Notes under the pieces: model-generated
The model's database searches: none
Seen by the model: only the letters and a program-made list of their open reading frames with translations
What the model was told of the DNA's origin: nothing
NCBI GenBank assembly: GCA_902797395.1
Contig: CADBSO010000071.1
Location: 1-34,552, forward strand
DNA length: 34,552 nucleotides
From: an uncultured Spirochaetales bacterium
GTDB lineage: Bacteria; Spirochaetota; Spirochaetia; Sphaerochaetales; Sphaerochaetaceae
Reading direction: 5' to 3'
Program-made: the position numbers and the translations under genes
Part shown: piece after piece, positions 16,194 through 24,416 of the stretch
How positions within the stretch are numbered: the first letter of the stretch is position 1
Layout of the letters: every line of letters begins with the position of its first letter

Positions 16194-16417
16194 GCCGCCC
16201 GCGGAAGGATGTTTTCGGCGAGGCGGCATATGTGGCCTACAACTTCAAATGGTCTAAATCCGAAATAATGGAGATGACGCAGCATGAGCGCAACGAATGG
16301 ATAGGCGAGATAAGAAAGCTCATACAGCGCGAGAGGAAGGAACAGGCCAGAAATATCGAAGAGGACATGAAGAGAATCATGGATAATACCAAAAACAATG
16401 CGGCGGGTAGCAGATGA
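16136..16417 (+). CDS. DUF6760-like small CIS protein, possibly made by -1 frameshifting
   Basis: The recognisable part is FGEAAYVAYNFKWSKSEIME followed by ERNEWIGEIRKLIQRERKEQ, which matches the short DUF6760-type proteins (pattern AYxAYHFHWS...ERRRWVxEI) that accompany gp26-like proteins in injection-system clusters. The rest is a charged helix. The upstream frame extends back to ATG 16136, overlapping the previous gene by 58 nt, but no Shine-Dalgarno sequence precedes that ATG and no standard start codon lies at a useful position closer to the conserved part. The frame is -1 relative to the preceding gene, and a slippery run with stimulators sits at the junction, so the protein may be produced as a C-terminal extension of copy 2. 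The stop overlaps the next ATG. Confidence 0.65.
   Translation: MPALRKSIRRSLIALGGNISRPRKDVFGEAAYVAYNFKWSKSEIMEMTQHERNEWIGEIRKLIQRERKEQARNIEEDMKRIMDNTKNNAAGSR
16161..16227 (+). promoter_or_regulatory. Candidate programmed -1 ribosomal frameshift site
   Basis: In order: AAGGAG (16162-16167), a Shine-Dalgarno-like stimulator; 13 nt later the run GGGGGAAA (16181-16188), in which a peptidyl-tRNA on GGG can re-pair one base back on GGG; the zero-frame stop TAA (16191-16193); and from 16194 a hairpin with arms GCCGCCCGC (16194-16202) and GCGAGGCGGC (16218-16227, one bulged A). The downstream frame is -1 and continues into the DUF6760-like domain. Confidence 0.55.
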
Positions 16418-19400
16418 TAAAGGAGCTGAGCTGGTATCTGGAGACTGGTCGGTTTTCCGGGCTGGTCGCTGAATTGGATTCGCTGGCCGAGGAGTATGCC
16501 TCTGCGCTGGCTTCGGCGTCACCTGACAGGCTTTCCGCAAGGCAGAAGCTTGTCGATTTGATTTCATGGAATATCGAGAGAAGCGGATTGGATGTAGGGG
16601 CCTCTCCGGATGATTTTGTCGACGGAACATTGTTCCAGAACGATGATTTGAACAGGGATGCGCTTGATGGCCTTGAGAAGGATCTCATAAAGGCGCATAT
16701 GTATCAGAAGCATCTTTGGGATTATATGGGCACTATGTCCATGTATAGTCCGATTTCCAAGCGAGCGTTGGAGAGGGACGGGTATGAATATGAGGACTAT
16801 CTGCCCGTTTCATATAGGAATGAGCATAAGGATAAGAGCCCGATAAGCAATATCCTCAGCGAGGATAGGAAGAGCGTTCCGATTTATGCTTATTATGATG
16901 GGACGATATCTTCCGCTTATGACAGCAAAAAAGCGAGAATACATTTCGACAGCTTGCAGGATACCAGCGGATTCGATTGGGTCAGAAAGGGCTGGGATCC
17001 GAATTACGAGGTGACGAAGGAGTGGCAGGGGACATTCAATAAGGCCGGAGAGTGGGTGGAGACCCGCGAAGCGGCGCCGAAAAGCAATAGGGTTCTTGCT
17101 CTGAGCGATGTCGCCACGCTGTCCATTCAGGTTATAAAGGATGGTGATACGGCGATTCTTTATGATCCTTATTATGAGTTCATGTATGCTTATCTTGCGT
17201 GCAAGTATTCGGAGACCGATGAGGATGCGGATGATGTCAATGAGGATAGGATAGCCAGAACCGTCGCATCTGTCAGGAGCGCATTGTCCTCGCTGGGTGT
17301 CAAAAAGATCTCATCCGTTGTCAGGAATCCTTATGCGAATAGGATGTCTGACGATGATCGAAGCGATATACCGCATTTTGCGGATATAATAGAGGATGAT
17401 GAGAAGGTAAGCAGCATTTATAAGCGCATATTCGGTGATGTGCTAGCGGACAATATAGGTTTCAAGGACATCAACCAGGCCAGAACCATCCAAAAGGAAC
17501 AGGAGGATGATTATAAGAACGGCATTCGCCGGAAGAACGGCCGGGAGCTTGCTCTTCGTTTTGATTTCGCCGCATCCAAGGGATTCAAAGGCGAAGAGAT
17601 TGTTGATGCGGTATTCACCGGATCAGCGCGCATGCCGCTGAACCACAAGCTTGCGGTTGATTTGCAATATGCCGGCCTGGATCAGAGCGAAGTCTCTCAA
17701 GTGATGAATTATGAGATCCCGGAAAGCAAGTCGGCGCTTTTCAGCCGGACGCTTTTCAACGCTCTTGCGAATTTTGAGGTTCTGAAGAATGCCGAATATA
17801 CCAAGTCAGAACTTATAGATGATGTTTACAATAAGGTTGTGGCCGGAAAGAAGATCACCAAGGAAATAGATATAGAGACTTCGTTCGATGAATTGTTTGA
17901 CAAAGGATTGAAGAGTCTTGTTACGGAGAAGATTACGGATGAGGAGAAGGCGGAGTTCGATGAGTCGCGTGAGGAGATTCTTTCTCAGGCTCATACTTCT
18001 TATCGCGACAAGCTTGCCGTAGCGCTTGATAATGCCATAGGCGGGTATCCGCTCGTCAAGCGCAATGTTCCGGATATGTCTCCGCATGATCTGCTTGTCA
18101 GGGCAAGGGATGATTTCAGAAAGAGGCACAGGGTGGTTGCGGATGTCGGCATCACCTACAGGTCTTCTGCGAAGTATGAGCAGCAGGAGGAAAGGGTTCG
18201 CCTTTTCGAGACTGTGGATATGGATGATTTCCTGGCGAGAAGCGCCGAAGAGGAAGAGCATAGGCGCCTTAGGGATTATTCCACTGAATTCAACGAGTAT
18301 GTTCAGGATGTCAAGAGCGTTCCTGATTTGTTTTCTCCTGGCGATAATGAAGCGTTTTTCAAATCCGATCTGTTTAAGAGATCTCAGTTGGATATCGATA
18401 AGGTTCGTGAGATAATCGACAATGAGAGGTCATCGGTCGATGCGGCTTTGGAACAGGATTCCGGTGTTGTATCCAACACTATCAAAAGCATCCCGATTCC
18501 GACTATGGATTTGGATATAGGCAGGCTTGTTTCTTCTGATGAAATAGAGTCGAGGAACGAGGATGCCGCATATCTCACTGATGTTCTCGGATCTGATTTG
18601 GTTCGCGCGGAATTGTTTGCCGAAGGCGCGATGTTCTATGCTTATATCACCAACGGAAGCCAGTTGCAGGTTGAGTCCGGCGCATTGGATGGCGCGGAAG
18701 AGGAATCCTATGGGGGCGATGAGAGTCTTGAGATCGAGGAAGAGGCGTCTGGTTCCGCTAAAGCTGATGCGATGGATCAGGCTGTCGATGATTCGGGGCG
18801 CAAAGCGCAAAAGCCTGATGATAATAAGAATGATGATGATAAGAAGCATGTTGAGATAGATAACAGCAATCGTGAGGCGGAGCGTCGTGAATCCGCATTG
18901 GATGAGGAAGATGATGGCAGCGCTGATGTGGCGTTGAAAGCTGGCGATAATAAGAAGCATGTTGAGATAGATAACAGCAATCGTGAGGCAGAGCGTCGTG
19001 AATCCGCATTGGATGAGGAAGATGATGGCAGCGCTAATGCGGCGTTGAAAGCTGGTGATGATAGAGCTGATATTGTGGCCGAGGCCGGACGCAAGCCATT
19101 GCCGGAGTTGCCGGATGGTGCGGGCGATGGGCGCAGTTCGGTCGATTTGCCTGATGCTGTTGCGCAATCTGACGAGCAATATGCGCATGAGGCGAAATCG
19201 GAAAGCGATCACGAGCCGCAGGCGGTAATCAGCGACTCAAAGCGAAAGGATCGCAAACCCGAATCGGAAGATGACGCGCAAGGAGATGTCTCGCGGAAGA
19301 AACGGATTCCTGTGGAACAGGATGTTCCTGCGGACTCCGGTGAATCTGAGGCTTATGACGATTCCAGCTTGTCTGAAGGATACGATTCCGTTTCCGGAAG

Positions 19401-20253
19401 AATGAAGTTGTATGACAGGGGGGCGTTTACTGAAGACGGCGAAGTTTTCGTGGATAGGAAAGGCGATGCCTTTGTTATTGTAAACGATCTTGTCAAGGAT
19501 TATAAATACAAGGTTCCTGCGGAGGTGGAGGCTGATGCGAGCGCGTCAAAGGCCAAATCCAAACGCAAGGCGTCCGGCTACATGGATAGGGTTCGCGGCC
19601 GTTCGAAGCAAACTGGAGTATCCGCAAATGCGCCGGCTGATGAGGTTGTGGCGAAAAAAATAGACGCCATGCTCAAGGAATGGGCGATTTCCGAAGGCTT
19701 CGTATATTATAATGTGAATACAAAGGAAACCGTATACGATAAGAATCTTGCCGTGTATGGCTTCAATAAGAAATTCTCAAGCAGCGATTACTATACTTAT
19801 TTTTACAAGAAGATAGCGCCGCAAGCGCCTGCTGAAGATGAAGGTGTGGATCTGGCATTTCATGACGAAGCGGATGGATTGCAGGGCGAGTCTCAGTCGT
19901 TGCAAGCGCATGAGGATCATCGGGAGGCTCAGGAGCAGGAATATAAGCCGACGTTTACGGGGTATCCTGATTTCAACAAGCAGAACCGCGAGCGAGCTGA
20001 GGCTGTGATAAAACGCAAGAAGCCTGCCGCGACGCCAGAGGAACAAGCCAAAGAGGCTGCGGCGGAGGCCGAGAAGGAAAGAATCAGGAGAAGTACCGAA
20101 AGGTATCTTGAGGATAGGAAGAAGCTTGCGGATTTCGTGGATAGTTGCATAAAAGATGTGAATGAGAGTAAAATAAATGCACAAGCGGAAAGGGCGGAGA
20201 AAGTTCTCATCTCAAGCATAGTCTCCAGCCTGGAAAGCAGGATGAAGAAGTGA
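16414..20253 (+). CDS. Large 1279-residue CIS-cluster protein of unknown family
   Basis: I do not recognise a family. Residues about 1-760 look globular and mainly helical, with many Asp, Glu and Lys residues. Residues about 770-1000 are acidic and low-complexity, with two near-identical 37-residue repeats (KKHVEIDNSNREAERRESAL...) encoded by 18841-19062. A short beta-rich segment (MKLYDRGAFTEDGEVFVDRK) follows, then another small domain (AISEGFVYYNVNTKETVYDK) and a C-terminal helical tail (EEQAKEAAAEAEKERIRRST to the end) that may form a coiled coil. No signal peptide, membrane segment, HExxH or nuclease motif is apparent. It occupies the position between the DUF6760-like gene and gp25 where other systems encode hub, spike or tape-measure proteins. 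A tape measure, a scaffold or a packaged cargo are possibilities. Confidence 0.8.
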   Translation: MIKELSWYLETGRFSGLVAELDSLAEEYASALASASPDRLSARQKLVDLISWNIERSGLDVGASPDDFVDGTLFQNDDLNRDALDGLEKDLIKAHMYQKHLWDYMGTMSMYSPISKRALERDGYEYEDYLPVSYRNEHKDKSPISNILSEDRKSVPIYAYYDGTISSAYDSKKARIHFDSLQDTSGFDWVRKGWDPNYEVTKEWQGTFNKAGEWVETREAAPKSNRVLALSDVATLSIQVIKDGDTAILYDPYYEFMYAYLACKYSETDEDADDVNEDRIARTVASVRSALSSLGVKKISSVVRNPYANRMSDDDRSDIPHFADIIEDDEKVSSIYKRIFGDVLADNIGFKDINQARTIQKEQEDDYKNGIRRKNGRELALRFDFAASKGFKGEEIVDAVFTGSARMPLNHKLAVDLQYAGLDQSEVSQVMNYEIPESKSALFSRTLFNALANFEVLKNAEYTKSELIDDVYNKVVAGKKITKEIDIETSFDELFDKGLKSLVTEKITDEEKAEFDESREEILSQAHTSYRDKLAVALDNAIGGYPLVKRNVPDMSPHDLLVRARDDFRKRHRVVADVGITYRSSAKYEQQEERVRLFETVDMDDFLARSAEEEEHRRLRDYSTEFNEYVQDVKSVPDLFSPGDNEAFFKSDLFKRSQLDIDKVREIIDNERSSVDAALEQDSGVVSNTIKSIPIPTMDLDIGRLVSSDEIESRNEDAAYLTDVLGSDLVRAELFAEGAMFYAYITNGSQLQVESGALDGAEEESYGGDESLEIEEEASGSAKADAMDQAVDDSGRKAQKPDDNKNDDDKKHVEIDNSNREAERRESALDEEDDGSADVALKAGDNKKHVEIDNSNREAERRESALDEEDDGSANAALKAGDDRADIVAEAGRKPLPELPDGAGDGRSSVDLPDAVAQSDEQYAHEAKSESDHEPQAVISDSKRKDRKPESEDDAQGDVSRKKRIPVEQDVPADSGESEAYDDSSLSEGYDSVSGRMKLYDRGAFTEDGEVFVDRKGDAFVIVNDLVKDYKYKVPAEVEADASASKAKSKRKASGYMDRVRGRSKQTGVSANAPADEVVAKKIDAMLKEWAISEGFVYYNVNTKETVYDKNLAVYGFNKKFSSSDYYTYFYKKIAPQAPAEDEGVDLAFHDEADGLQGESQSLQAHEDHREAQEQEYKPTFTGYPDFNKQNRERAEAVIKRKKPAATPEEQAKEAAAEAEKERIRRSTERYLEDRKKLADFVDSCIKDVNESKINAQAERAEKVLISSIVSSLESRMKK
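18841..19062 (+). repeat. Two tandem 111-bp repeats inside the 1279-residue gene
   Basis: Units 18841-18951 and 18952-19062 differ at only a few bases (for example GGCGGA/GGCAGA and GATGTG/AATGCG). The near identity, including third positions, indicates recent duplication. Confidence 0.9.
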
Positions 20254-20257
20254 TATT

Positions 20258-20644
20258 ATGGCAAGACCGATAAGAGGAATAGCATTTCCAGTTTCTAGTG
20301 ATGTTTACGGTGGCATAGAATTGGCGGATCCGGTGCGCAGCATCGAGGATTCTGTCCAAATGATATTGAGCGTATCCCCGGGGGAGTTCTTTCTCGAACC
20401 GGATTTCGGCTGCAAGATCAATGATCTTGTGTTCTCGCCGGATTCTCCGCAGACGATATCCTTGGCCGAGTATTATGTGAAACAGGCTTTGGAGAGGTGG
20501 GAACCCAGGATAAAGCTTAAGATGGTCAAAGGTGAGGTTGATCCGGACCATAGGAATACCGTGAATATTTCAATAGTATATGAGATGCTGGGAACCGGTC
20601 TTGAGAATTCCACTGATTATTCGGTGGATATGTCCAATAACTAG
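20258..20644 (+). CDS. GPW/gp25-like baseplate wedge protein
   Basis: The 128-residue protein matches the gp25 family of contractile tails (Pvc9/TssE/T4 gp25), which nucleates sheath assembly at the baseplate. Typical features are GIAFPVSSD at the start, SIEDSVQMILSVSPGEFFLE with the EPDFGCKINDLVF motif (family EPxFGxxLxxLxFEP), and a C-terminal beta strand pair ERWEPRIKLKMVKGEVD ... VNISIVYEMLG. It lies 4 nt after the 1279-residue gene and 11 nt before gpJ, the standard gp25-gpJ order of injection systems. The length is typical. Confidence 0.9.
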   Translation: MARPIRGIAFPVSSDVYGGIELADPVRSIEDSVQMILSVSPGEFFLEPDFGCKINDLVFSPDSPQTISLAEYYVKQALERWEPRIKLKMVKGEVDPDHRNTVNISIVYEMLGTGLENSTDYSVDMSNN

Positions 20645-20655
20645 GGAGGTGGATT

Positions 20656-23640
20656 TTGATACCTACGATAGAGCTTGATGATAGGAAATATGATGATATA
20701 AAGGAAGAGGCGACTCGTCTTATACCGAGGTATTGCCCTGATTGGACGAACAGGAACATATCGGATCCGGGAATGACATTGCTGTCGTTGTTTTCGTGGA
20801 TGACGGAAATGACGCTGCATAGGATAAATAAGATTCCAGTCAAGACTTATATAGCGCTTTTGGATATGCTCGGGTTTACGCTCAAGCCGCCCAAGTGCGC
20901 TTCTACGATATTGCAGTTCTATATCAATCCGAACAGGACAAGGGATGTTGCCGTTAAGAAGGGCGTGCAAGTCGGTTCTGTGGGAACGGGCGGTCCTCCG
21001 ATAATCTTCGAATCCGAGAATGGTCTTACAGTCAGGAACATCAGCTTGTCCAAGGTTATAAATCGTGATGGAGAGAAGTGGGAGGAGATAAACAAGAGCG
21101 AATCAGGCAGTTTTTCCAGTTTCCTTCTTTTCGATTCCCAGAATTCTGTTGTTCATGAGTTGTATTTTGAAACCGCAGCGCTGACCAATTTGATATTAGG
21201 ACACACTTTGGAGCTTGAATTCGAAACCGGAAGGGACATCACTTCCCAGAAGGATGAATTTATAAGCTATATCAAATGGGAATACTACAACGGAGAAAGC
21301 TGGGTAAGCTACAGCCCGTCGTATACCTATTACAAGGCTGAAGACAAGCCGAATACCGTGTATTTTTCGGGAATAAACGATATAGCCCCCGTGGCTTTGA
21401 AGCAGGGTGATCCCGAGAAGTACTATTTGAAGGCGGTGCTTGTCGATTATCCTGACATGTCTGTTGCCGGAACCGTCAACCCGTTCTCGATAAGGGCTTT
21501 GAAACTGAAGCTTTTGTATACTGGCGATGGCTTCGAGCCGGATTCGATGATGAGATGCAGTCGCGGCATGTATAGTGCGATTGATCAGGGCAATGTGTTC
21601 ATGATATTCTCCGAGAAGCCGGCGTACGATGAGGCTTTCTATTTGGCCAATGAGGACATCTTTACGCATCCGGGTCTGAAGGTTGAGCTTGATTTCACAT
21701 TGAGTGAGATGAATTCGGGTGATATGCAGGCTAATTCCTTGGCTGAATTCCCGTTGGAGTACTATAACGGAGATAGATGGTGCAAGGTCGTAACCGGATA
21801 TGAGGATGGAACGCAGAAGTTCATGAAATCCGGGAAGATAAAATTCATTGTTCCTGATGATATAGCGCAGGTGACCGTGAACGGTATGCTTGGGTGTTGG
21901 CTGAGGATTCGTCTTATAAGCCAGAATCTTGGCGTTGGCGGTCATTATGAGATGAATGAGATGATCGGCATACAGGAGTGGGTGTTTGACGCGCAAGTCC
22001 AATCTCCTCTGTTCGAGCGCTTGAGAATAGGATATGAGCCGTTTGAGAGGTATTTTGAAAACGTCATACAGTACAGCAATTTCAAGTGGAAGGAGTTTCC
22101 GTATCTGTGCGAGCGCCATGAAAGCAAGCGCGAGACCGTTTTGCTTGACATAGACAGGGAAGAGCTTCCGTCGCTGTATCTTGGCTTCTCAAGAGAGGTG
22201 TCCGTAGGCACATTTCCGGTGTACTTCAAAGTTGATGAGATAACCAAGGATTTGAGCTTGGGTTCATCGTTGTCCGGGATGCTTGCTGATCCGAGTGATG
22301 AGGATAAGGTTTCAATCGAGTGGCAGATATGGGATGGCGTCAAATGGGAGAACATAAGCGTAACCGATACGACTAATGGATTCAGGGAGTCAGGCTTCAT
22401 CAATTTCGCATCCGAGGGCAATATGAAGCCCCTTGAGCTGTTTGGAAGCACGCTGCATTGGATAAGAGCGGTTAAGGTCAATGGGAATTTCGATAGGGTT
22501 CCGACTGTCAAATCCATATTGCTCAATTGCGTAAGGATATCGAATGCCAGCACGCATACGAACGAGGTTCTTTCTTCGTATAATTCCGCTACGAGATCGT
22601 ATTCGACTTCATATTCGGATATACTTCCCGGGATAGATATAGTGGTGAAAGAAGGCGGAAAACCGAGCAATGAGGAAATTCAGGTGATGGCCAGGGAAGG
22701 CGTCAAGGAATGCTATATTGAGGATGAGGATGGCGAGATTTGGGTGAGGTATAAGGAAGTTCCGAACTTGTATAACTCAAATTCCTTCTCAAGGCATTTT
22801 GTCGTCAACTACGAGTCCTCCGAAATAATATTCGGTGATGGCACGAACGGTATAAATCCGGATTTCAACAAATATACGGTAAAGATATTGAAGTATATGA
22901 CCGGAGGTGGAATCCGAGGAAATGTCGGAGCGCATAAGCTCCAATATCTCTCGAGCAGCATACCGTTCATAGATGGTTGTGACAATCCGTTCCCTGCTGA
23001 AGGTGGAAGCGACATAGAGACGATAGATGAGCTTAAGGGCAGAGCCGCCGGGCTTTTGAAAAGCCTTGACAGGGCTGTTACGCCCGAAGATTACGAATGG
23101 CTTGCCAAGGAGGCTACGCCTGCTGTGGGACGTTCGTATTGCTGCAAGGAGAGCAATAGGTTTGGTGAGGCGAGGATTGTGATAATACCCACGTCGGATT
23201 CTTCCGCAGGGTATGATTTCGAGCTTATGCCTTCCAAGGAGCTTATAAAGCAGGTAAGGAATTTTCTTAACGAAAGGAAAGTCATCGGGACATCAGTGTC
23301 AGTCGAGGGTCCTTCTTATAGGAAATTCAATCTGAAGATCACTGTTGTGTTCAAGAGCAATTATTTTGATTTCGAAGCTGAAGAGGCCAAGATCACAAAG
23401 GAGATGCAGAAATTCTTCCACCCCTTGTATGGCGGTGAGGATGGTGGCGGCTGGGGAATCATGACCTCTGTCACATTAGCGGTGATTCTGAAGAAGCTGG
23501 AGGGGATTGATTCGATTCAGCGCGTCTTGAATGTTACCATATATGATATTGAGCGCAGCCTTGCCGTTGAGGAAATACGCATGGAAGAGGATGAAATGCC
23601 ATTCATGCAGGAGATAGAAATAGAGCAGAGGCTTGGTTAG
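20656..23640 (+). CDS. Baseplate J-like protein (gp6/Pvc11-type)
   Basis: At 994 residues it is of the long form found in extracellular-type injection systems. The N-terminus has PDWTNRNISDPGMTLLSLFS and MTEMTLHRINKIPVKTYIAL, corresponding to the conserved (D)WT-x-x-NxSDPGxTLLELFAWLTE motif. The C-terminal third carries FGDGTNGINPDF, then LKSLDRAVTPEDYEWLAKEA and the gpJ core with VIGTSVSVEGPSYRKFNLKI. It builds the baseplate wedges around the hub. TTG at 20656 is accepted as the start because AGGGAGGT lies 5-6 nt upstream and the frame begins directly at the conserved N-terminus. It is the last gene of the first part of the cluster; a 208-nt spacer follows. Confidence 0.9.
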   Translation: MIPTIELDDRKYDDIKEEATRLIPRYCPDWTNRNISDPGMTLLSLFSWMTEMTLHRINKIPVKTYIALLDMLGFTLKPPKCASTILQFYINPNRTRDVAVKKGVQVGSVGTGGPPIIFESENGLTVRNISLSKVINRDGEKWEEINKSESGSFSSFLLFDSQNSVVHELYFETAALTNLILGHTLELEFETGRDITSQKDEFISYIKWEYYNGESWVSYSPSYTYYKAEDKPNTVYFSGINDIAPVALKQGDPEKYYLKAVLVDYPDMSVAGTVNPFSIRALKLKLLYTGDGFEPDSMMRCSRGMYSAIDQGNVFMIFSEKPAYDEAFYLANEDIFTHPGLKVELDFTLSEMNSGDMQANSLAEFPLEYYNGDRWCKVVTGYEDGTQKFMKSGKIKFIVPDDIAQVTVNGMLGCWLRIRLISQNLGVGGHYEMNEMIGIQEWVFDAQVQSPLFERLRIGYEPFERYFENVIQYSNFKWKEFPYLCERHESKRETVLLDIDREELPSLYLGFSREVSVGTFPVYFKVDEITKDLSLGSSLSGMLADPSDEDKVSIEWQIWDGVKWENISVTDTTNGFRESGFINFASEGNMKPLELFGSTLHWIRAVKVNGNFDRVPTVKSILLNCVRISNASTHTNEVLSSYNSATRSYSTSYSDILPGIDIVVKEGGKPSNEEIQVMAREGVKECYIEDEDGEIWVRYKEVPNLYNSNSFSRHFVVNYESSEIIFGDGTNGINPDFNKYTVKILKYMTGGGIRGNVGAHKLQYLSSSIPFIDGCDNPFPAEGGSDIETIDELKGRAAGLLKSLDRAVTPEDYEWLAKEATPAVGRSYCCKESNRFGEARIVIIPTSDSSAGYDFELMPSKELIKQVRNFLNERKVIGTSVSVEGPSYRKFNLKITVVFKSNYFDFEAEEAKITKEMQKFFHPLYGGEDGGGWGIMTSVTLAVILKKLEGIDSIQRVLNVTIYDIERSLAVEEIRMEEDEMPFMQEIEIEQRLG

Positions 23641-23700
23641 CGTTTTACCGAAGGGCGTAAACTTCAGGATGCGCATTGCGAGTGTTTTCGGGTTTCAAAT

Positions 23701-23768
23701 CGTCTGAAAACAACATAATACGATGGTATTATGCTTCCCTTTTCTTTCTTGGAAAAGGAAATCAGACG
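23701..23768 (+). promoter_or_regulatory. Promoter candidate and nested hairpins upstream of DUF4255 - sheath - tube
   Basis: CTGAAA (23704-23709), a 17-nt spacer and TATTAT (23727-23732) with TG-n in front form an extended -10 promoter candidate. The same stretch has nested inverted repeats: CGTCTGA/TCAGACG as outer arms, CATAATA/TATTATG and CCTTTTC/GAAAAGG inside. The -10 lies in one of the hairpin arms. No T-tract follows, so it is not a simple terminator. Confidence 0.4.
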
Positions 23769-23848
23769 GTTTTCCCGTATTTGGAGTTCGCAAGCGATTC
23801 CTGGATATAAGGTTTGCGAAAGCGTCCTGAAATCGGAAGGTGTGGAGA

Positions 23849-24388
23849 ATGGGAGAGATTTTGCAGAGCGACATTTTCAGCTATGTGTTCGAGCAGTTCG
23901 AAAAGAAGTTGGAAAATTTGACAAATGAAAAAAATTTATCTACTATAATAAAGAAAATAGATAAATCCAACGCCAGTTATGAACTGCAAGTCAATGACGT
24001 TTGGCAGTATCTGTTTGATAAGAATGGAGATCAGGTGGTTATCGATGAGAAGATGTATCCGGCTCCTTCTTATTTCCATATGATTTTCACCGTTTTGGTG
24101 AAAGGAAAGGACATGAAGTCCGTTTTGCGGTTGTATGGAATTATCGCACGGTATCTCAAGGATAATCCTGTGATAGATGTCGATGAGTACAACTGGCATG
24201 CGAATACGGAACGCAATGTCTATATTGAGCCGATAATCAGGAATGCGGATTGTGGCAGACTTAATGATGGGCTCAATGGTAGCTACAGCCTGAAGCTGCA
24301 GTATGAAACTTATGTTGGTATGAATTCGCTTAACGGAACCGACTTCGTCCGCGCAAGGGAGCGTGCGATTTCCGGAGATGTTAAGTAA
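23849..24388 (+). CDS. DUF4255 (Pvc16-like) protein
   Basis: A 179-residue protein whose central part, YPAPSYFHMIFTVLVKGKDM followed by LRLYGIIARYLKDNPVI, fits the DUF4255 pattern of Pvc16/Afp16-type proteins (PPLxLxLHYLLT...LLGRxLRxLxDHP). In those systems it is a tail-terminator or cap that ends tube and sheath polymerisation. The N-terminal about 45 residues are more divergent than usual. GTG at 23840 is possible, but ATG at 23849 is favoured, with GGAAGGTGTGG upstream. The sheath gene follows after 28 nt. The family call rests on pattern memory and moderate similarity. Confidence 0.65.
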   Translation: MGEILQSDIFSYVFEQFEKKLENLTNEKNLSTIIKKIDKSNASYELQVNDVWQYLFDKNGDQVVIDEKMYPAPSYFHMIFTVLVKGKDMKSVLRLYGIIARYLKDNPVIDVDEYNWHANTERNVYIEPIIRNADCGRLNDGLNGSYSLKLQYETYVGMNSLNGTDFVRARERAISGDVK

Positions 24389-24416
24389 ATCTATATTTTA
24401 GAAGGAAGGGTGGAAA

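Noticed and set aside
18841..19062. Possible CRISPR array
   Set aside because: Only two long adjacent coding repeats without spacers; they are an in-frame gene duplication.
18430..19212. Long minus-strand open frame opposite the repeats of the 1279-residue gene
   Set aside because: It is the antisense of an acidic repeat region; composition and lack of start signals indicate a shadow.
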